DNA from: Forsythia viridissima
Taxonomy: Eukaryota; Streptophyta; Magnoliopsida; Lamiales; Oleaceae
Assembly: GCA_030279155.1 (NCBI GenBank)
Contig: CM059037.1
Coordinates: forward strand, 26,345,001 to 26,409,000
Direction: 5' to 3'
DNA length: 64,000 nt
In this document: in pieces, positions 43,203 through 54,430 of the stretch
Numbering within the stretch: the first letter of the stretch is position 1
Layout of the letters: every line of letters starts with the position of its first letter
Translations under genes and position numbers: made by a program
The notes under the pieces: generated by a model
What the model was told of the DNA's origin: nothing
Seen by the model: the letters and a program-made list of their open reading frames with translations, nothing else
Database searches by the model: none

Positions 43203-46200
43203 ATGTCTGATACAAACACCATAGAAGCGACGATTGCCCAATCGGATCCCATGGCTCTACAGCAATCCGATCATCCCGGCTTAATCCTTGTTTCTAAACC
43301 ACTTGATGGAAACAATTATGGACAATGGAGTAGATCTATGAGAATTGCTCTAATTGCCAAGAATAAGATTGGCTTCATTAATGGAAAAATCGAAACACCA
43401 GAAGCAGAAGATGAGAAGTATTCCATATGGGATTGAAGTAACCATATGGTACTGTCTTGGATACTTAATTCGGTACATCCAGATATTGCTGAAAGTATCA
43501 TATACTCCGAATCTGCCACAGAGGTATGGAACGACCTACGAGATCGATTTTCTCAAGGCAACGATGCGCGAATATATCAGATTCGCCAAGAGATTGCTGA
43601 GCATCGACAAGGAAATCAATCGGTGTCAACCTATTATACCAAATTAAAGGGACTATGGGATGAATTGGGTTCTTATCACAACCCAATTGGATGCACTTGT
43701 GGAAATCTTAAAGCACTGGCTGAAAGGGATGAGAAGGAGAAAGTCATGCAATTCCTGATGGGGTTGAATGATTCTTATTCTACAGTTCGTGGAAACATAC
43801 TAATGATGAGCCCCTTTCCAGACACCAGAAAAGTCCACGCTATTTTAATGCAACATGAAAGGCAAGTTGAGGTTACAACAGATCGTGAAGGACAACATTC
43901 AATCAATTGGGAGAAGTCGAGCAATTGGGGGACGAATAGGAAAGATAACAATCGGTCTAACCGGTCGTCCGTTTCATCCGACCGGTCGACCGGTTCAACG
44001 GAACCTGGCCAGAAACGATGCACCCACTGTGGGATGATTGGCCACATCATTGATACCTGTTATTTCATCCATGGCTTCCCTCCAGGGCACAAGTTTCATG
44101 GGAAGGACGTGAAGCCACGAAACAAACGCTTCACAAACACTACTACCACTTCTACACCTGACCCAAAGGAAGGCAAAACGCTCACAACCAAGGAATATGA
44201 ACAGATCATGACACTTCTAAACAACAAGTCGGGTAATGACAAGCCTTATGTTAACACCTCAGGTATCAATCTCTCTAGTACCCCTTTGAGTAATTCGTGG
44301 ATTATTGATAGCGGGGCCACTGACCATGTGACGAAGGATGGTATTCTTGAGAATAAATTCATGCCAAAACACAAAACTGTGCAACTACCGAATGGGGGCC
44401 ATGCTCCTATTAAATCCATTGGTGCAGTTAAATTTGAAAATAATATGACTGTTGATAATGTGCTTTATGTTCCCAATTTCAAAGTTAATCTATTATCTAT
44501 CAGTAAACTTACTCAAGGGTTAGGTTGCTATGTGACATTTTTCCCTGATTTTTGTGTCATGAAGGATTTGACGACGAAGAAGACGATTGGCTTAGGAAGG
44601 CAGAGTAACGGCCTATATTATCTTTCGCAAAAACCACAAATACATCATACTACTAGTGGATCAACCAACTTATGGCATAGACGTCTTGGACACCCTTCAG
44701 CTTCACCTCTTCAATTCTTAGCACAAAATACCTTAGATATTAGTTTTGATTCTCAAGATATTTGTGATGTTTGTCATTTGGCAAAACAATCTAGACTCCC
44801 TTTTAAAATTAGTCAAATTTCTAGCAATAAACCTTTTAATTTGATTCATTGTGATATTTGGGGACCTCACAGGATTTATTCTTATTCTGGTGCTAGATAT
44901 TTTCTTACAATTGTTGATGATTTTTCTCGTTATACTTGGGTACACCTCATGCGTCACAAATCTGAAACTCAAAGTATAATTAAAAATTTCTTTGCTTGGG
45001 TTAAAACTCAACACAACTTGACTATAAAAATCCTGAGGTCTGACAATGGCCAAGAGTTCTTATCTTTGCAAACATTCTTAGATGAAAATGGTACAATTTT
45101 CCATAGATCATGCCCTTATACCCCTCAACAAAATGGAGTGGTCGAGAGAAAACACCGACACCTTCTAAATGTAGCTCGTGCCATTAGATTTCAAGCCAAT
45201 CTTCCATTAAAATTTTGGGGAGAACATATCAAAACAGCTTGTTATCTCATCAACTGGATACCTTCGCCATTGCTCTCACACAAAACATCATACGAAAGAT
45301 TACACAAAAAACCACCGCCTTATTCCCATTTACGTGTCTATGGTTGCCTATGTTTTGCCACCAACCTCAAACCCAGCCATAAATTTGATACACGAGCCAA
45401 ACGGTGTGTGTTTCTTGGTTATTCCTCAGGACAAAAAGCATACACCTTATATGACCTAACCGATAAAAAGCTAGTAGTATCCCGAGACGTCGTATTCCAT
45501 GAAAATATATTTCCATACACTTTCCAACAACATGATGAAACTAACTCCATCCCATTGCCACAATCTATGCCTCTAGATGTTGAAACACCATATTTCACAA
45601 ACCCAGAGGACCAACACATAGCAGAAACGGATAACTTGCCAGAAGATCCCGAACCATCATCCGGACCAACCGGTCGACCAGACGGTCGACCAGTTCACTC
45701 GTCCGCTTCAGCAGAGAGTCCAACCGGTCGATCCACTGGTCGACCGGTTACCTCATCCGGTTCAACAGAGAATCTAAACGGTCGACCGTCTTCACCTACC
45801 GGTCGACCGGTTGAGCAATGTCCAACCACAATTGATCTACCTACCTCTTCTCACCCTCCAGATGACCAACTTAGGTGATCCACAAGATCAATTCAAACCC
45901 CATTTCACCTGAAAGATTACTACATCAATCATACTCTGCCTACTCAAGCCGGGTCTCTTCCAGTCAAATCCAGCACCCGACAGCCTATATCAAGGTATGT
46001 ATCATATAGTAACCTTTCTTCTATACATCGTGCTTTTACATATAATATTTCTCATATCATAGAGCCAGCTACATATGAGATAGCATGTCAGGATCCCAAA
46101 TGGGTCGCTGCCATGAATGATGAAATTCGTGCCTTGGAAGAAAACAATACTTGGTCACTTGTACCGCTTCCTCCAAATTCTCATCCTATTGGTTGTAAGT

Positions 46201-47600
46201 GGGTGTTCAAAATTAAATTTCATTCTGACGGTACAGTTGAACGATACAAAGCACGGTTAGTGGCGAAGGGGTTTACACAACGAGAAGGGATTGATTATAA
46301 TGAAACTTTCGCTCCAGTTGCAAAGTTAACTACAGTCAGATGCTTACTTGCTATCGCCTCTATTCGTGACTGGACGCTTCATCAGATGGATGTACACAAT
46401 ACCTTTCTTCATGGTGATCTTGATGAAGAAGTCTATATGACTCCCCCTCCTGGATTTCGTCGACAGGGGGAGACACCAGTTGTATGTCGACTTCATAAAT
46501 CTTTATATGGATTGAAACAGGCATCTCGTTCTTGGTTTCAAAAATTTGTATCTGCTATTATTCAGTTTGGGTTCAAACAGTCACATGCAGATTACTCACT
46601 CTTTACAAAGGTCAATGGTAATTCATTTACGGCAGTTCTATTATATGTGGATGATATGATTGTCACAGGAAATAATAGAGAAGCAATCTATACTACAAAA
46701 ATATTCCTTGCATCTCAATTCAAGTTGAAAGACCTTGGCACATTAAAATACTTTCTTGGAATAGAAATTGCTCGCTCAAGATCAGGGATTTCAATAAATC
46801 AAAGGAAGTATACTCTTGACATTCTTCAAGAAGCCGGATTGCTTGGATCAAAACCTGCAGCATTTCCTATGGAGCAGTCATTGAAATTTAATCTGACTGA
46901 CGAAAAGTTATTGAAAGATCCCACATACTATCGACGGTTGGTAGGAAAGCTCATTTATCTCACCATTACCAGACCAGAGATCTCATATTCAGTCAATACA
47001 CTCAGTCAGTTTATGCAGACACCTAGACAACCCCATCTTGATGCAGTTCACCGATTGCTTCGATACTTGAAAGGGGCACCAGGACGAGGATTATATTTTC
47101 CATCAAGTGGGAAATTGCAGCTAGCAGGATTTTGTGATGCAGATTGGGCCGGAGATATTACTACACGACGTTCAGTTACAGGATATTGTGTATTTTTGGG
47201 AAAAGCACTTATATCATGGAAAAGCAAGAAACAAACAACTGTGTCCAAATCTTCAGCAGAAGCTGAGTATAGGGCAATGGCTTCCATTACATGTGAGCTT
47301 ATATGGTTGAGACAATTACTGACAGACTTATGTGTAGATCATCCACAAGCAGCAATATTATATTGTGATAATCAAGCAGCAATGCATATTGCCGCTAATC
47401 CAGTGTATCATGAAAGAACAAAACACATTGAAATAGATTGTCATATTGTTCGTGAACGAATTGATAAGGGAGAGATCAAGACTGCCTATGTTCCAAGCAA
47501 CAATCAGATTGCAGATTTATTTACTAAAGCATTGGGGAAGGAGGTATTTCACAATTTCACTCACAAGTTGGGCACTCTTGACATACATGCTCCAACTTGA
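43203..47600 (+). pseudogene. copia-3 gag-pol polyprotein with two stops
   Basis: A single frame of 1,465 sense-equivalent codons from ATG at 43203 to TGA at 47600. It is interrupted only by TGA at 43434-43436 and TGA at 45876-45878, both explicable as CGA-to-TGA. In order it has UBN2-type gag, a zinc knuckle CTHCGMIGHIIDTC (44019-44060), and a protease DSG (44307-44315). The LWHRRLGHPS pre-integrase motif is near 44672. Integrase shows D, D and E in LIHCDIWG, RSDNGQEF and GVVERKH. RT has YVDDM (46643-46657) and RNase H FCDADWAGD (near 47130). A proline/glycine/arginine-rich linker at about 45660-45830 separates integrase from RT. All catalytic boxes look intact, so only the stops argue against function. 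Confidence 0.93.
45655..45825 (+). repeat. GGTCGACCGG repeats encoding a GRP-rich linker
   Basis: About seven copies of CCGGTCGACC(G/A)G and similar, encoding repeats like PTGRPVGRPV in the integrase-RT linker. A smaller cluster of the same motif lies in gag near 43955-44000. Confidence 0.8.
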
Positions 47601-47607
47601 GGGGGAG
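47599..47607 (+). other. copia-3 polypurine tract
   Basis: GAGGGGGAG directly before the 3' LTR. It overlaps the last two bases of the pol stop codon, so pol runs right up to the LTR. Confidence 0.85.
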
Positions 47608-47847
47608 TATTAGAATTTCATTTAGATTAGAATACCATAAAGTAGGATAAGTAGGATATCATATATGTAATATTCCTATTCTAGGTAGAACTCTTTTCTT
47701 TTTATTTCTTTCCTTATTAGGTTTCTATTAACCTATATATATATCTTGTAACCCCATTCATTAATTACATTACATCAATATACAGAGAGAACTATTTCTC
47801 CACACGTATTCTCCATTATATTTCTTCATCTCTTTTATATTTCTACA
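47608..47847 (+). repeat. copia-3 3' LTR
   Basis: 240 bp, two differences from the 5' LTR (one in the ATA(T/A)AGTAGG region, one in the TTTCTTT(T/C) region). Confidence 0.93.
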
Positions 47848-47852
47848 CTTTG

Positions 47853-48415
47853 CACCATAATCACTATGAGAAGCATCGTTTGAGGGGTTTCAAGTTTTAA
47901 TTGTATAAATTCTGAAGAATGATTTTGAGTGATCATTTGGGTGGGTGATCGACCATTTCTTTGAAGTCAGCTAATGAAACCAAATCAATATTCATTTCTT
48001 AACCAGACTCAATGCCTATCTTTTTAATACAGGTCAACCCCAAAGCTCGCCTTTTGCCTGGGACCATACCCAATGGTTCTACGTTCAAGGGGAGGAAAAG
48101 ACTCATTCTTTGAGTGCTGAGACTGAGTGTAGCAAAATTGAACATATTTTTACTATTCAAGAATGTTGACTAATGAATATTGGTGAATTAATAATGGTTT
48201 GTTTGAAATCAATTAAAATTTTATCAAAAGACTGAAGTCAAAGTCAACAATTAATTTTAACTACACATTTTATAGACCGGCAACTTTTTACAACTTTTCA
48301 ACCATACATTTCATCAAATTTTACAAAAAATCTAATTTTAATCAAAATCAAACATACCCTAAATAAAATCCAAAGTTAACTAAATTTCTTGGACATTTAT
48401 AAAGGGTTACAAAAC
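47853..48415. other. Unassigned spacer
   Basis: No recognisable coding or repeat feature. The last bases before 48425 (AAAAATTAA, 48416-48424) are the left target duplication of the next MULE. Confidence 0.35.
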
Positions 48416-48424
48416 AAAAATTAA

Positions 48425-49570
48425 GGGTAATTAGCATAAAATGTCCCAATCTATTGAAGTTATTGTGCAAAACGTCCATACCTTCTAAATTTTGGCATTT
48501 TCACCATCACCTACTCAATTTTTTGCGCAAAACGTCCTTCCGTCCAAAAAGCTGCTTTAACTCACCTTACCAACACGATTCGTGATACAACTTGAGGGTA
48601 AATTAATCCAGCAACATTTTGGCAGCTCCAACCTGAAGAAAATGGAGACGGTGAATGGGCATTGTACTTTTTGCTTGGAACCAAAGCTGGAGGAGAAGAT
48701 TCAATTTCTGGTGATGGGATTTGAGAATAGATTGGAACTGTTGTCGACAAGAAGACCACTGTCTAGAGAGATGGGGAAAAGTCGATTGGCGCCAGAAGTG
48801 GAGCTTGAGTAGAAACAGTTGGTGGATGGCTCACTAGGGCGGAGACAAGAGCAGAAGTAGAAAAAGTGGGCGGCAAGCTTACTGGCACAGACAATGGATC
48901 CTTTCTCAGTTTATGTCCTCAAAATCCCTTTTCAAATTAAAGAACTAAGCTTTATTCTCAGTCATTCAACTTAAGCAACTCAAGAATTCGGTGATTGAAA
49001 TGGTTGATAATTGAGTTTTTAGTTATCTATGCTACGACAAGGGGAAGAATTAAGGCGTGCGTTGGCTGAAAAAATGCAGAGGCACTACCAAGCGCTGCTG
49101 GAGGCGGGGCGGGATTGGTGGCGCAAAGGCTGAGAGAGAAAGAGACGGACGTGCAGAAGGCGGTGAGGCGCAATGCTGAACTGGAAGCACGAGAGGCGCA
49201 GTTGAACTCGGAGGTACAGACATGGCAAGAAAGGGCACGGGAGCAGGAAACCACTGCGGCTGAGCTGCGGTCACAGCTGCAGCAGGCTAGTACTGGATGA
49301 TTGAAATGGTTTTTCGATGGTGGGTAGTGACGTGACGGGCAGCAGTGGTGAAGAAGATGAGGTTGGAGCTGCTAAAATATTGCTGGACTAATTTACCCTC
49401 AAGTTGTATCATGAATCGTGTTGGTAAGGTGAGTTAACGGCAGCTTTTTGGACGTAAAGACGTTTTGCGCAAGAAATTGAGTAGGTGAGTGTGACAATGC
49501 AAAATTTAGAAGGTGGGGGACGTTTTGCATAATAACCTCAATAGGTAGGGACGTTTTGTGTTAATTACCC
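48425..49570. mobile_element. Pack-MULE carrying a BOI-type E3 ligase fragment
   Basis: The element has terminal inverted repeats of about 205 bp (48425-48632 and 49365-49570), beginning GGGTAATTA. It is flanked by AAAAATTAA (48416-48424) and AAAAGTTAA (49571-49579), a 9-bp duplication with one difference. Long inverted repeats plus a 9-bp duplication define a Mutator-like element. It encodes no transposase. The interior contains a gene fragment at 49021-49288, so it is a Pack-MULE. Confidence 0.88.
49021..49288 (+). pseudogene. Captured fragment of a BOI-related RING E3 ubiquitin ligase
   Basis: After an intron-like TTTTTAG acceptor, the sequence encodes LRQGEELRRALAEKMQRHYQ, then, after a one-base frameshift near 49110, VAQRLREKETDVQKAVRRNA and ELEAREAQLNSEVQTWQERA, and ends QLQQA. 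This is the coiled-coil region upstream of the RING finger in BOI/BRG-type E3 ligases. The C-terminal RING finger (CxxC) is absent: a stop follows at 49300. An earlier open stretch at 48640-48812 may be upstream sequence of the same parent gene, but I cannot assign it. It is not expected to have ligase activity. Confidence 0.75.
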
Positions 49571-49610
49571 AAAAGTTAATGTTGCATGAATTGTTGACAC
49601 GTAGATTGAA

Positions 49611-50903
49611 GGGTAAATAGCATTGAGAGTCCTGAACCTTTGAATATTGTGACGATGGGGTCCCGAACCTTCAAGTCTAGCATCCCATGTCCTTAACCTT
49701 TAAAAAATGCGCGAGCAAAGTTCTTCTGTTAAAAAAACCATTAGTTTGACCGTTAAATGATCAAAATTTTCTTTAAATGACAAGATTACTCTTTTCAAAT
49801 TAAAATAAGAAACAAAGAAAAAGGAAAATAAAGAAAAAATTGCAATCAACTCCCTCGCCTACTTCTACTTCTCCAATAACTCATCCCCAATTTTTATTCA
49901 CTAATCCACCCCCAACCAACACAATACAAACTTTCAACCCATTCAACCACTTATTCTTCTCCAAAATCACCACCACTAACCACGACCCACCGAACAACAA
50001 CACCACCAACTAGAAGCTTCCAAAAAATTGCTACAAACCGGAAAATTGCAATCGACTCCCTAAGTTATCTTCTTTTTCATATTGATGAACTGTTGACGTC
50101 CACTCAACCAGGTGTTTGATTTTTGAAAATTACGAACCTTAAATTCTTCACAACTCGTGCTTAAATTTTTTCAATGCTTTGAAAATGGTATTTTTCCGGT
50201 ATAGGCCGTTAGTGACTCCTGATTTGGAATTCAAAGTATTCCTGAAACATATATAGATCTAATCCTAATAATAAAAAGCTGATTAATTTTTTGATTTTCT
50301 ATGCTATTGATTTGATTTGTGTGCTCCCGTGACAGTGCTCAATCTAGAACATTTTGTTTTATGCATATAGTTTAATTACATCGCAGCAATGGACTCAAAA
50401 GTTTCAGATCCCACATTTTTTTTAGGTGTAGAATAATAAAGCAGTTTTAACTTATTTTTATGCACCATTAGATTCCCCATTTATCTCTTGTAGGTTGTGG
50501 GTGTGCTCTACCTTGTCTTCTGGTGGGTGGTGGTTAGTGACGATGATTTTGGAGAAGAAGAAGTTGTTGGATGAGTTGTAATTTTGTATTTTGTTGGTTG
50601 GGAGTTGATTGGTGAAGAAAAAAATAAGGGAGTGGGTTGATTGGAGAAGAAGAAGTGGGGGAGGGAGTTGATTGCAAATTTTCTTTTATTTTTATTTTTC
50701 TTTGTTTCTTATTTTAATTCAAAAAGGATAATTTTGTCATTTAAAAAAAATTGACTATTTAACGGTCAAACTAACGATTTTTTTAACAGAATGACTTTGC
50801 TCGCCCGTTGTTTAAAGGTTAAGAACTCGGGTGCTAGACAGTGAAGATTCGAGACCTCATCATTATAAGGTTTAAAGATTCGAAACTCCAGTGCTATTTA
50901 TCC
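49611..50903. mobile_element. Second long-TIR MULE
   Basis: Termini are GGGTAAATAGCA at 49611 and TGCTATTTATCC at 50903, flanked by TAGATTGAA at 49602-49610 and TAGATTGAA at 50904-50912, a perfect 9-bp duplication. The inverted repeats extend about 390 bp inward on each side. They include CTTTTTAAAGG-, GACCGTTAAAT- and TTGCAATCAACTCCCT-like blocks. The unpaired core (about 50000-50515) is non-coding as far as can be seen. The element is 1,293 bp and non-autonomous. Confidence 0.9.
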
Positions 50904-50912
50904 TAGATTGAA

Positions 50913-51427
50913 TATGTTTTCATTCCTTTTAAAGAAAGTGACCAAGTGTCTCAATTTAGAAAATTACATGCCAACATATATTTTATTGCTACAATATATA
51001 AATTGTATACATGCAACTTCAAGTTGTGCCAATAGACATGTGCGAACAAGTTTTTCTATTTTTCTTAAATAAATTATTTTTATTAAAAACCTGGCCAACG
51101 TGGCCGGATTTTAGTTGTTAAACAAACCACCACGAACATAACTTACACAAGTTCGTCTAAGTGGTCCTAACTTTAATTCAAAAGTTACTCTTAGTTAGAC
51201 ATGGACTAAGCCTAAAAAATAAGTAACTTTAAGTAGACGAATGTAATTAAAGATTTACAACTTATTTTAATAACGTATTTAGTAACCTTTAAAAAAATAA
51301 ACAAAATATTTATCTTATTCGATAACTTAGAATTATACGTGGTTGATAATAATGGAAGTGCATGCCAAATCACCAAGAATTGACCATTCCAGTGGATAAT
51401 TTTTAGGCCTCCTAGACTCGACACGAC
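50913..51427 (+). promoter_or_regulatory. Upstream region of the CYP707A gene
   Basis: The 515 bp between the right edge of the second MULE and the TATA box. It holds an ABRE-like TACGTGGT and is otherwise AT-rich. The whole host promoter beyond this length has been replaced by MULE sequence. Confidence 0.5.
51336..51343 (+). promoter_or_regulatory. ABRE-like element (TACGTGGT)
   Basis: An ACGTGG core 92 bp upstream of the TATA box and about 170 bp upstream of the start codon. ABRE motifs bind bZIP factors of the ABF/AREB class. Because CYP707A genes are known to be induced by abscisic acid, the site is plausible, but a single core match is weak evidence. Confidence 0.4.
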
Positions 51428-51435
51428 TATAAATA
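51428..51435 (+). promoter_or_regulatory. TATA box of CYP707A gene
   Basis: TATAAATA, 80 bp upstream of the ATG at 51508. This implies transcription starting near 51460. Confidence 0.65.
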
Positions 51436-51507
51436 ATACACCAAAATCTCTCCGTAGCTACACTTTGTATTTTGTATCTGTCTAAATTAGGTTGTGCCAA
51501 CACCACC

Positions 51508-53764
51508 ATGCAATCTCTCTACCTCTCATCACTGCCTACCTTTGAACAACCTTTTCTCATCATATTGACCCTCCTAGTTTCCTGTGTTCTTCTTGTTCTT
51601 CTCTTCTTCGTGCAGCAATGGGGACACCAATCAAACAGACGTAGCAAGCTGCCCCCGGGTTCCATGGGCTGGCCTTACATAGGCGAAACTCTCAAACTCT
51701 ACACAGAACATCCGAATACCTTCTTTTTCACTAGGAGGAAACGTTATGGGGACGTTTTCAAAAGCCACATATTGGGTTGTCCTTGTGTGATGATTTCGAG
51801 CCCCGAAGCAGCAAAAAATGTTCTTGTGAATCAAGCTCATCTTTTTAAGCCTACCTATCCACCAAGTAAAGAGAAGATGATAGGGCCACAAGCCTTATTT
51901 TTTCATCAAGGGGATTATCATTTCAAACTCAAGAAGTTGATTCAGTCTTCTTTTTCTCCCTCAGTCATTAAAGGATCAGTCTCATCTATTGAAGAAATTG
52001 TTCTTAACTTTCTTCCCAACTGGGAAACTAATACCCTTATTTGTACTTTACAAGAGATGAAGAAGGTTAGTCTCGTCTAAAAGTTTAAACCATATTTATT
52101 CATTTAATTATCGTCTTCAACGTTCAAGAACTACAAAGGGATTTTGACATCTTGTGTTTAATTTCTATAGTATGCTTTCGAAGTGGCAATGATTTCGGCC
52201 TTTGGGAACAACCCGGAACCAGAAATGGAAGGAATCAAACATCTGTATAAAATCTTGGAGAAAGGTTACAATTCAATGCCTATTGATTTTCCAGGAACTC
52301 CATTCAACAAAGCAATGAAGGTACAAAGACGAGCATCTCTCCAATGGTGTCTCGTGATTTACGTATAATACTTAGGAGCACCAAAACCCCCCACGTCAAT
52401 CTTAATAAAATCACTAGGTTTTTGTCTTCAAGTACACAAGTTGTACACGTATGTCTTCTGTGTGCCATTTGAATTTTTTTATGTTTAATATTTTTGATAT
52501 TTGCTAAGTCAGTGAATATCACCATCTCGTTTATTATATTGTCTAATACTGTGTATCAAACATGCATTTTGTAAAATGCAGGCAAGGAAACTATTGAACG
52601 AGTTGTTGAGTAGATTGATTGAGAAGAGAAGAGGAAATAGGAAATTACACAATGATGGAGGGCTGTTGGGGGTTTTATTGAGAGCTCAAGAACAAAAGCT
52701 TAATAATTTAAGCGATTCTCAAATTTCTGATAATATAATTGGTGTAATATTTGCTGCACATGATACTACTGCAACTGTACTAACTTGGCTGCTCAAGTAC
52801 TTGCTCGATAATCCTCACGTCTTACAAGCTGTCATGGTACCTAGCTAACATTTCTTACAAGAAATTTCACTTCAAACAACTAAAACTTTTGTTTTAAAAA
52901 GTCTCTGGATGACCCTTTTTAATAACTTGTATGTTACAGAGGGAGCAAGAAGGAATTCAATGCAAATTAGCAGGAGAAAATCGGGGGCTAACGTGGGATG
53001 ACACAAGACAAATGTTTGTCACTAGCAGGGTTCGTAAGTAGTTATTAAAGTTTTATGTTTGTTTAGCACAGTTTGAATTCAAATATTCTTAAATAGTCTA
53101 ATGTAAACGATCATCAGGTTATACAAGAAACATTAAGAACAGCGAGCATTCTGTCGTTTACATTCAGAGAAGCTGTTGAAGAAGTCGAATTTGAAGGTTA
53201 TATAATCCCTAAAGGTTGGAAGGTTCTTCCTCTCTTCAGAAACATTCACCATTCTTCAGATTTCTTCCCTCAACCCGAAAAGTTTGACCCTTCAAGATTC
53301 AAGGTATAATTAAATTACTAAAAGAATCCTATGATTTTCTTTCAAGATTGAGTGGTACATTATATGTCTATCCTATTGTGACACAAATATAAGGTTGTCA
53401 ATGTTTTAATTATCTTGTAGCTGTCTTTTTCCAACATATATTCAATACTATTGAATCTTCCCTCGATTTAGGCAATCTCGTAATAAAATCTTTCGATAGT
53501 CAGATCATGTGAACCATTTTTGGAGGCTACATGTGTACATGCGCGCGTGTGTGTATATATATATATAGTAAGAATACTAAAAACTAAAAAGGGAGTGGGG
53601 ACTTGAAAGTACATAAAGATCCTTTGTGTTTGTGTGATTGTGCAGGTGCCACCAAGACCTCACACTTACATGCCATTTGGTAATGGACTCCATTCTTGTC
53701 CAGGCAGTGAGCTTGCTAAACTTGAGATGCTCATTTTCCTTCACCACTTCACTACGACTTACAG

Positions 53765-53830
<66 letters not shown>

Positions 53831-54281
53831 CTGATACTACACGAAATTTATTTTTAACGATGAAAAATTTTGTATCAAAAATTTATTCTTTAAAGTGTAC
53901 TAGTGTAGGTGTGGACCAGTTGTTCCTTAGGCATGGGAAGTGGTCCTCGGTTAAGCCAAACAAATATAGGTGGTAATTTTTATTAATTTAAGAGGAATTT
54001 CGAAGTACGTGAAACTTGTACCCGGACAAACTTGTGAGGCTACCAATTAACACAAGCCACAAATAATGAAAAAGGGTCATCGAAAAAATTTTCAAAACAA
54101 ATTTTCGTCCTTAAATATTAAATTTCTTGTAGTTCGTGTATCTTTTTGAAACAACTACTGATGACTAATATTGGGCTTCAGATGGAGAGTCATTGGAGAA
54201 GAGGATGGTATTGAATATGGCCCATTTCCTGTCCCAAAAGGAGGCCTACCAATTCAAGTCTGTCCAAGGAATAAGGCATAA
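51508..54281 (+). CDS. CYP707A: Abscisic acid 8'-hydroxylase (cytochrome P450 CYP707A family)
   Basis: Seven exons: 51508-52065, 52171-52320, 52582-52836, 52940-53029, 53118-53303, 53646-53764 and 54182-54281. All junctions are GT-AG and in phase, giving 485 residues, close to the usual 460-480. A membrane anchor lies at residues 16-37, followed by the proline hinge KLPPGSMGWPYIGETLKLY. The I-helix is AAHDTT (294-299), ExxR is E355-R358, FDPSRF precedes the heme loop, and PFGNGLHSCPG (423-433) carries the heme cysteine C431. HILGCPCVMISSPEAAK and LFFHQGDYH are CYP707A signatures. The enzyme, on the ER membrane, hydroxylates abscisic acid at C-8', leading to phaseic acid, and so lowers ABA. 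I took the ATG at 51508 because the only upstream in-frame start-like codon is TTG. The coding sequence looks intact. The paralogue number within CYP707A is not assigned. Confidence 0.93.
53768..53828 (+). repeat. (CT)30 microsatellite in CYP707A intron 6
   Basis: About 30 uninterrupted CT units start three bases after the intron 6 donor site (53765-53766). Pyrimidine runs this close to a donor are unusual. Likely highly polymorphic. Confidence 0.9.
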
Positions 54282-54424
54282 TTTTCTCTACACGTGTAGA
54301 TGTAAAAAATCTAAGTGGGGACAAAAGTGTTCCCAATTCATTTCTTTTTCCTTTTTATTATTATTTTCTTTTCTTCTTTCTAATTCCTTACATTTTGTAG
54401 AAAAAAGCCCCTTTTTTTTTTTTT

Positions 54425-54430
54425 AATAAA
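54425..54430 (+). terminator. Polyadenylation signal of CYP707A gene
   Basis: AATAAA about 145 bp after the stop codon, preceded by a T-rich tract. Plant poly(A) signals are loose, so other near-matches could also be used. Confidence 0.45.

Larger units (their letters stand above)
42934..47847 (+). mobile_element. Young, nearly intact Ty1/copia element (copia-3)
   Basis: Two 240-bp LTRs (42934-43173 and 47608-47847) differ at two positions by my alignment. They are flanked by CTTTG at 42929-42933 and 47848-47852, a perfect 5-bp duplication. The primer binding site TGGTATCAGAG follows the 5' LTR directly, and a purine tract precedes the 3' LTR. One long gag-pol frame fills the interior, with two stop codons. 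The LTRs begin TATTAG rather than TG. Gag and zinc-knuckle features suggest the Ale/Retrofit side of copia, but the clade is not certain. Confidence 0.95.

Noticed and set aside
45876..45878. Separate integrase and RT genes in copia-3
   Set aside because: The two open segments are in the same frame and separated by a single TGA, so one interrupted polyprotein is the simpler reading.
42897..47900. A short peptide frame spanning the copia-3 empty site, as if the element interrupted an exon
   Set aside because: Only about 23 codons, no recognisable family and no supporting splice signals.
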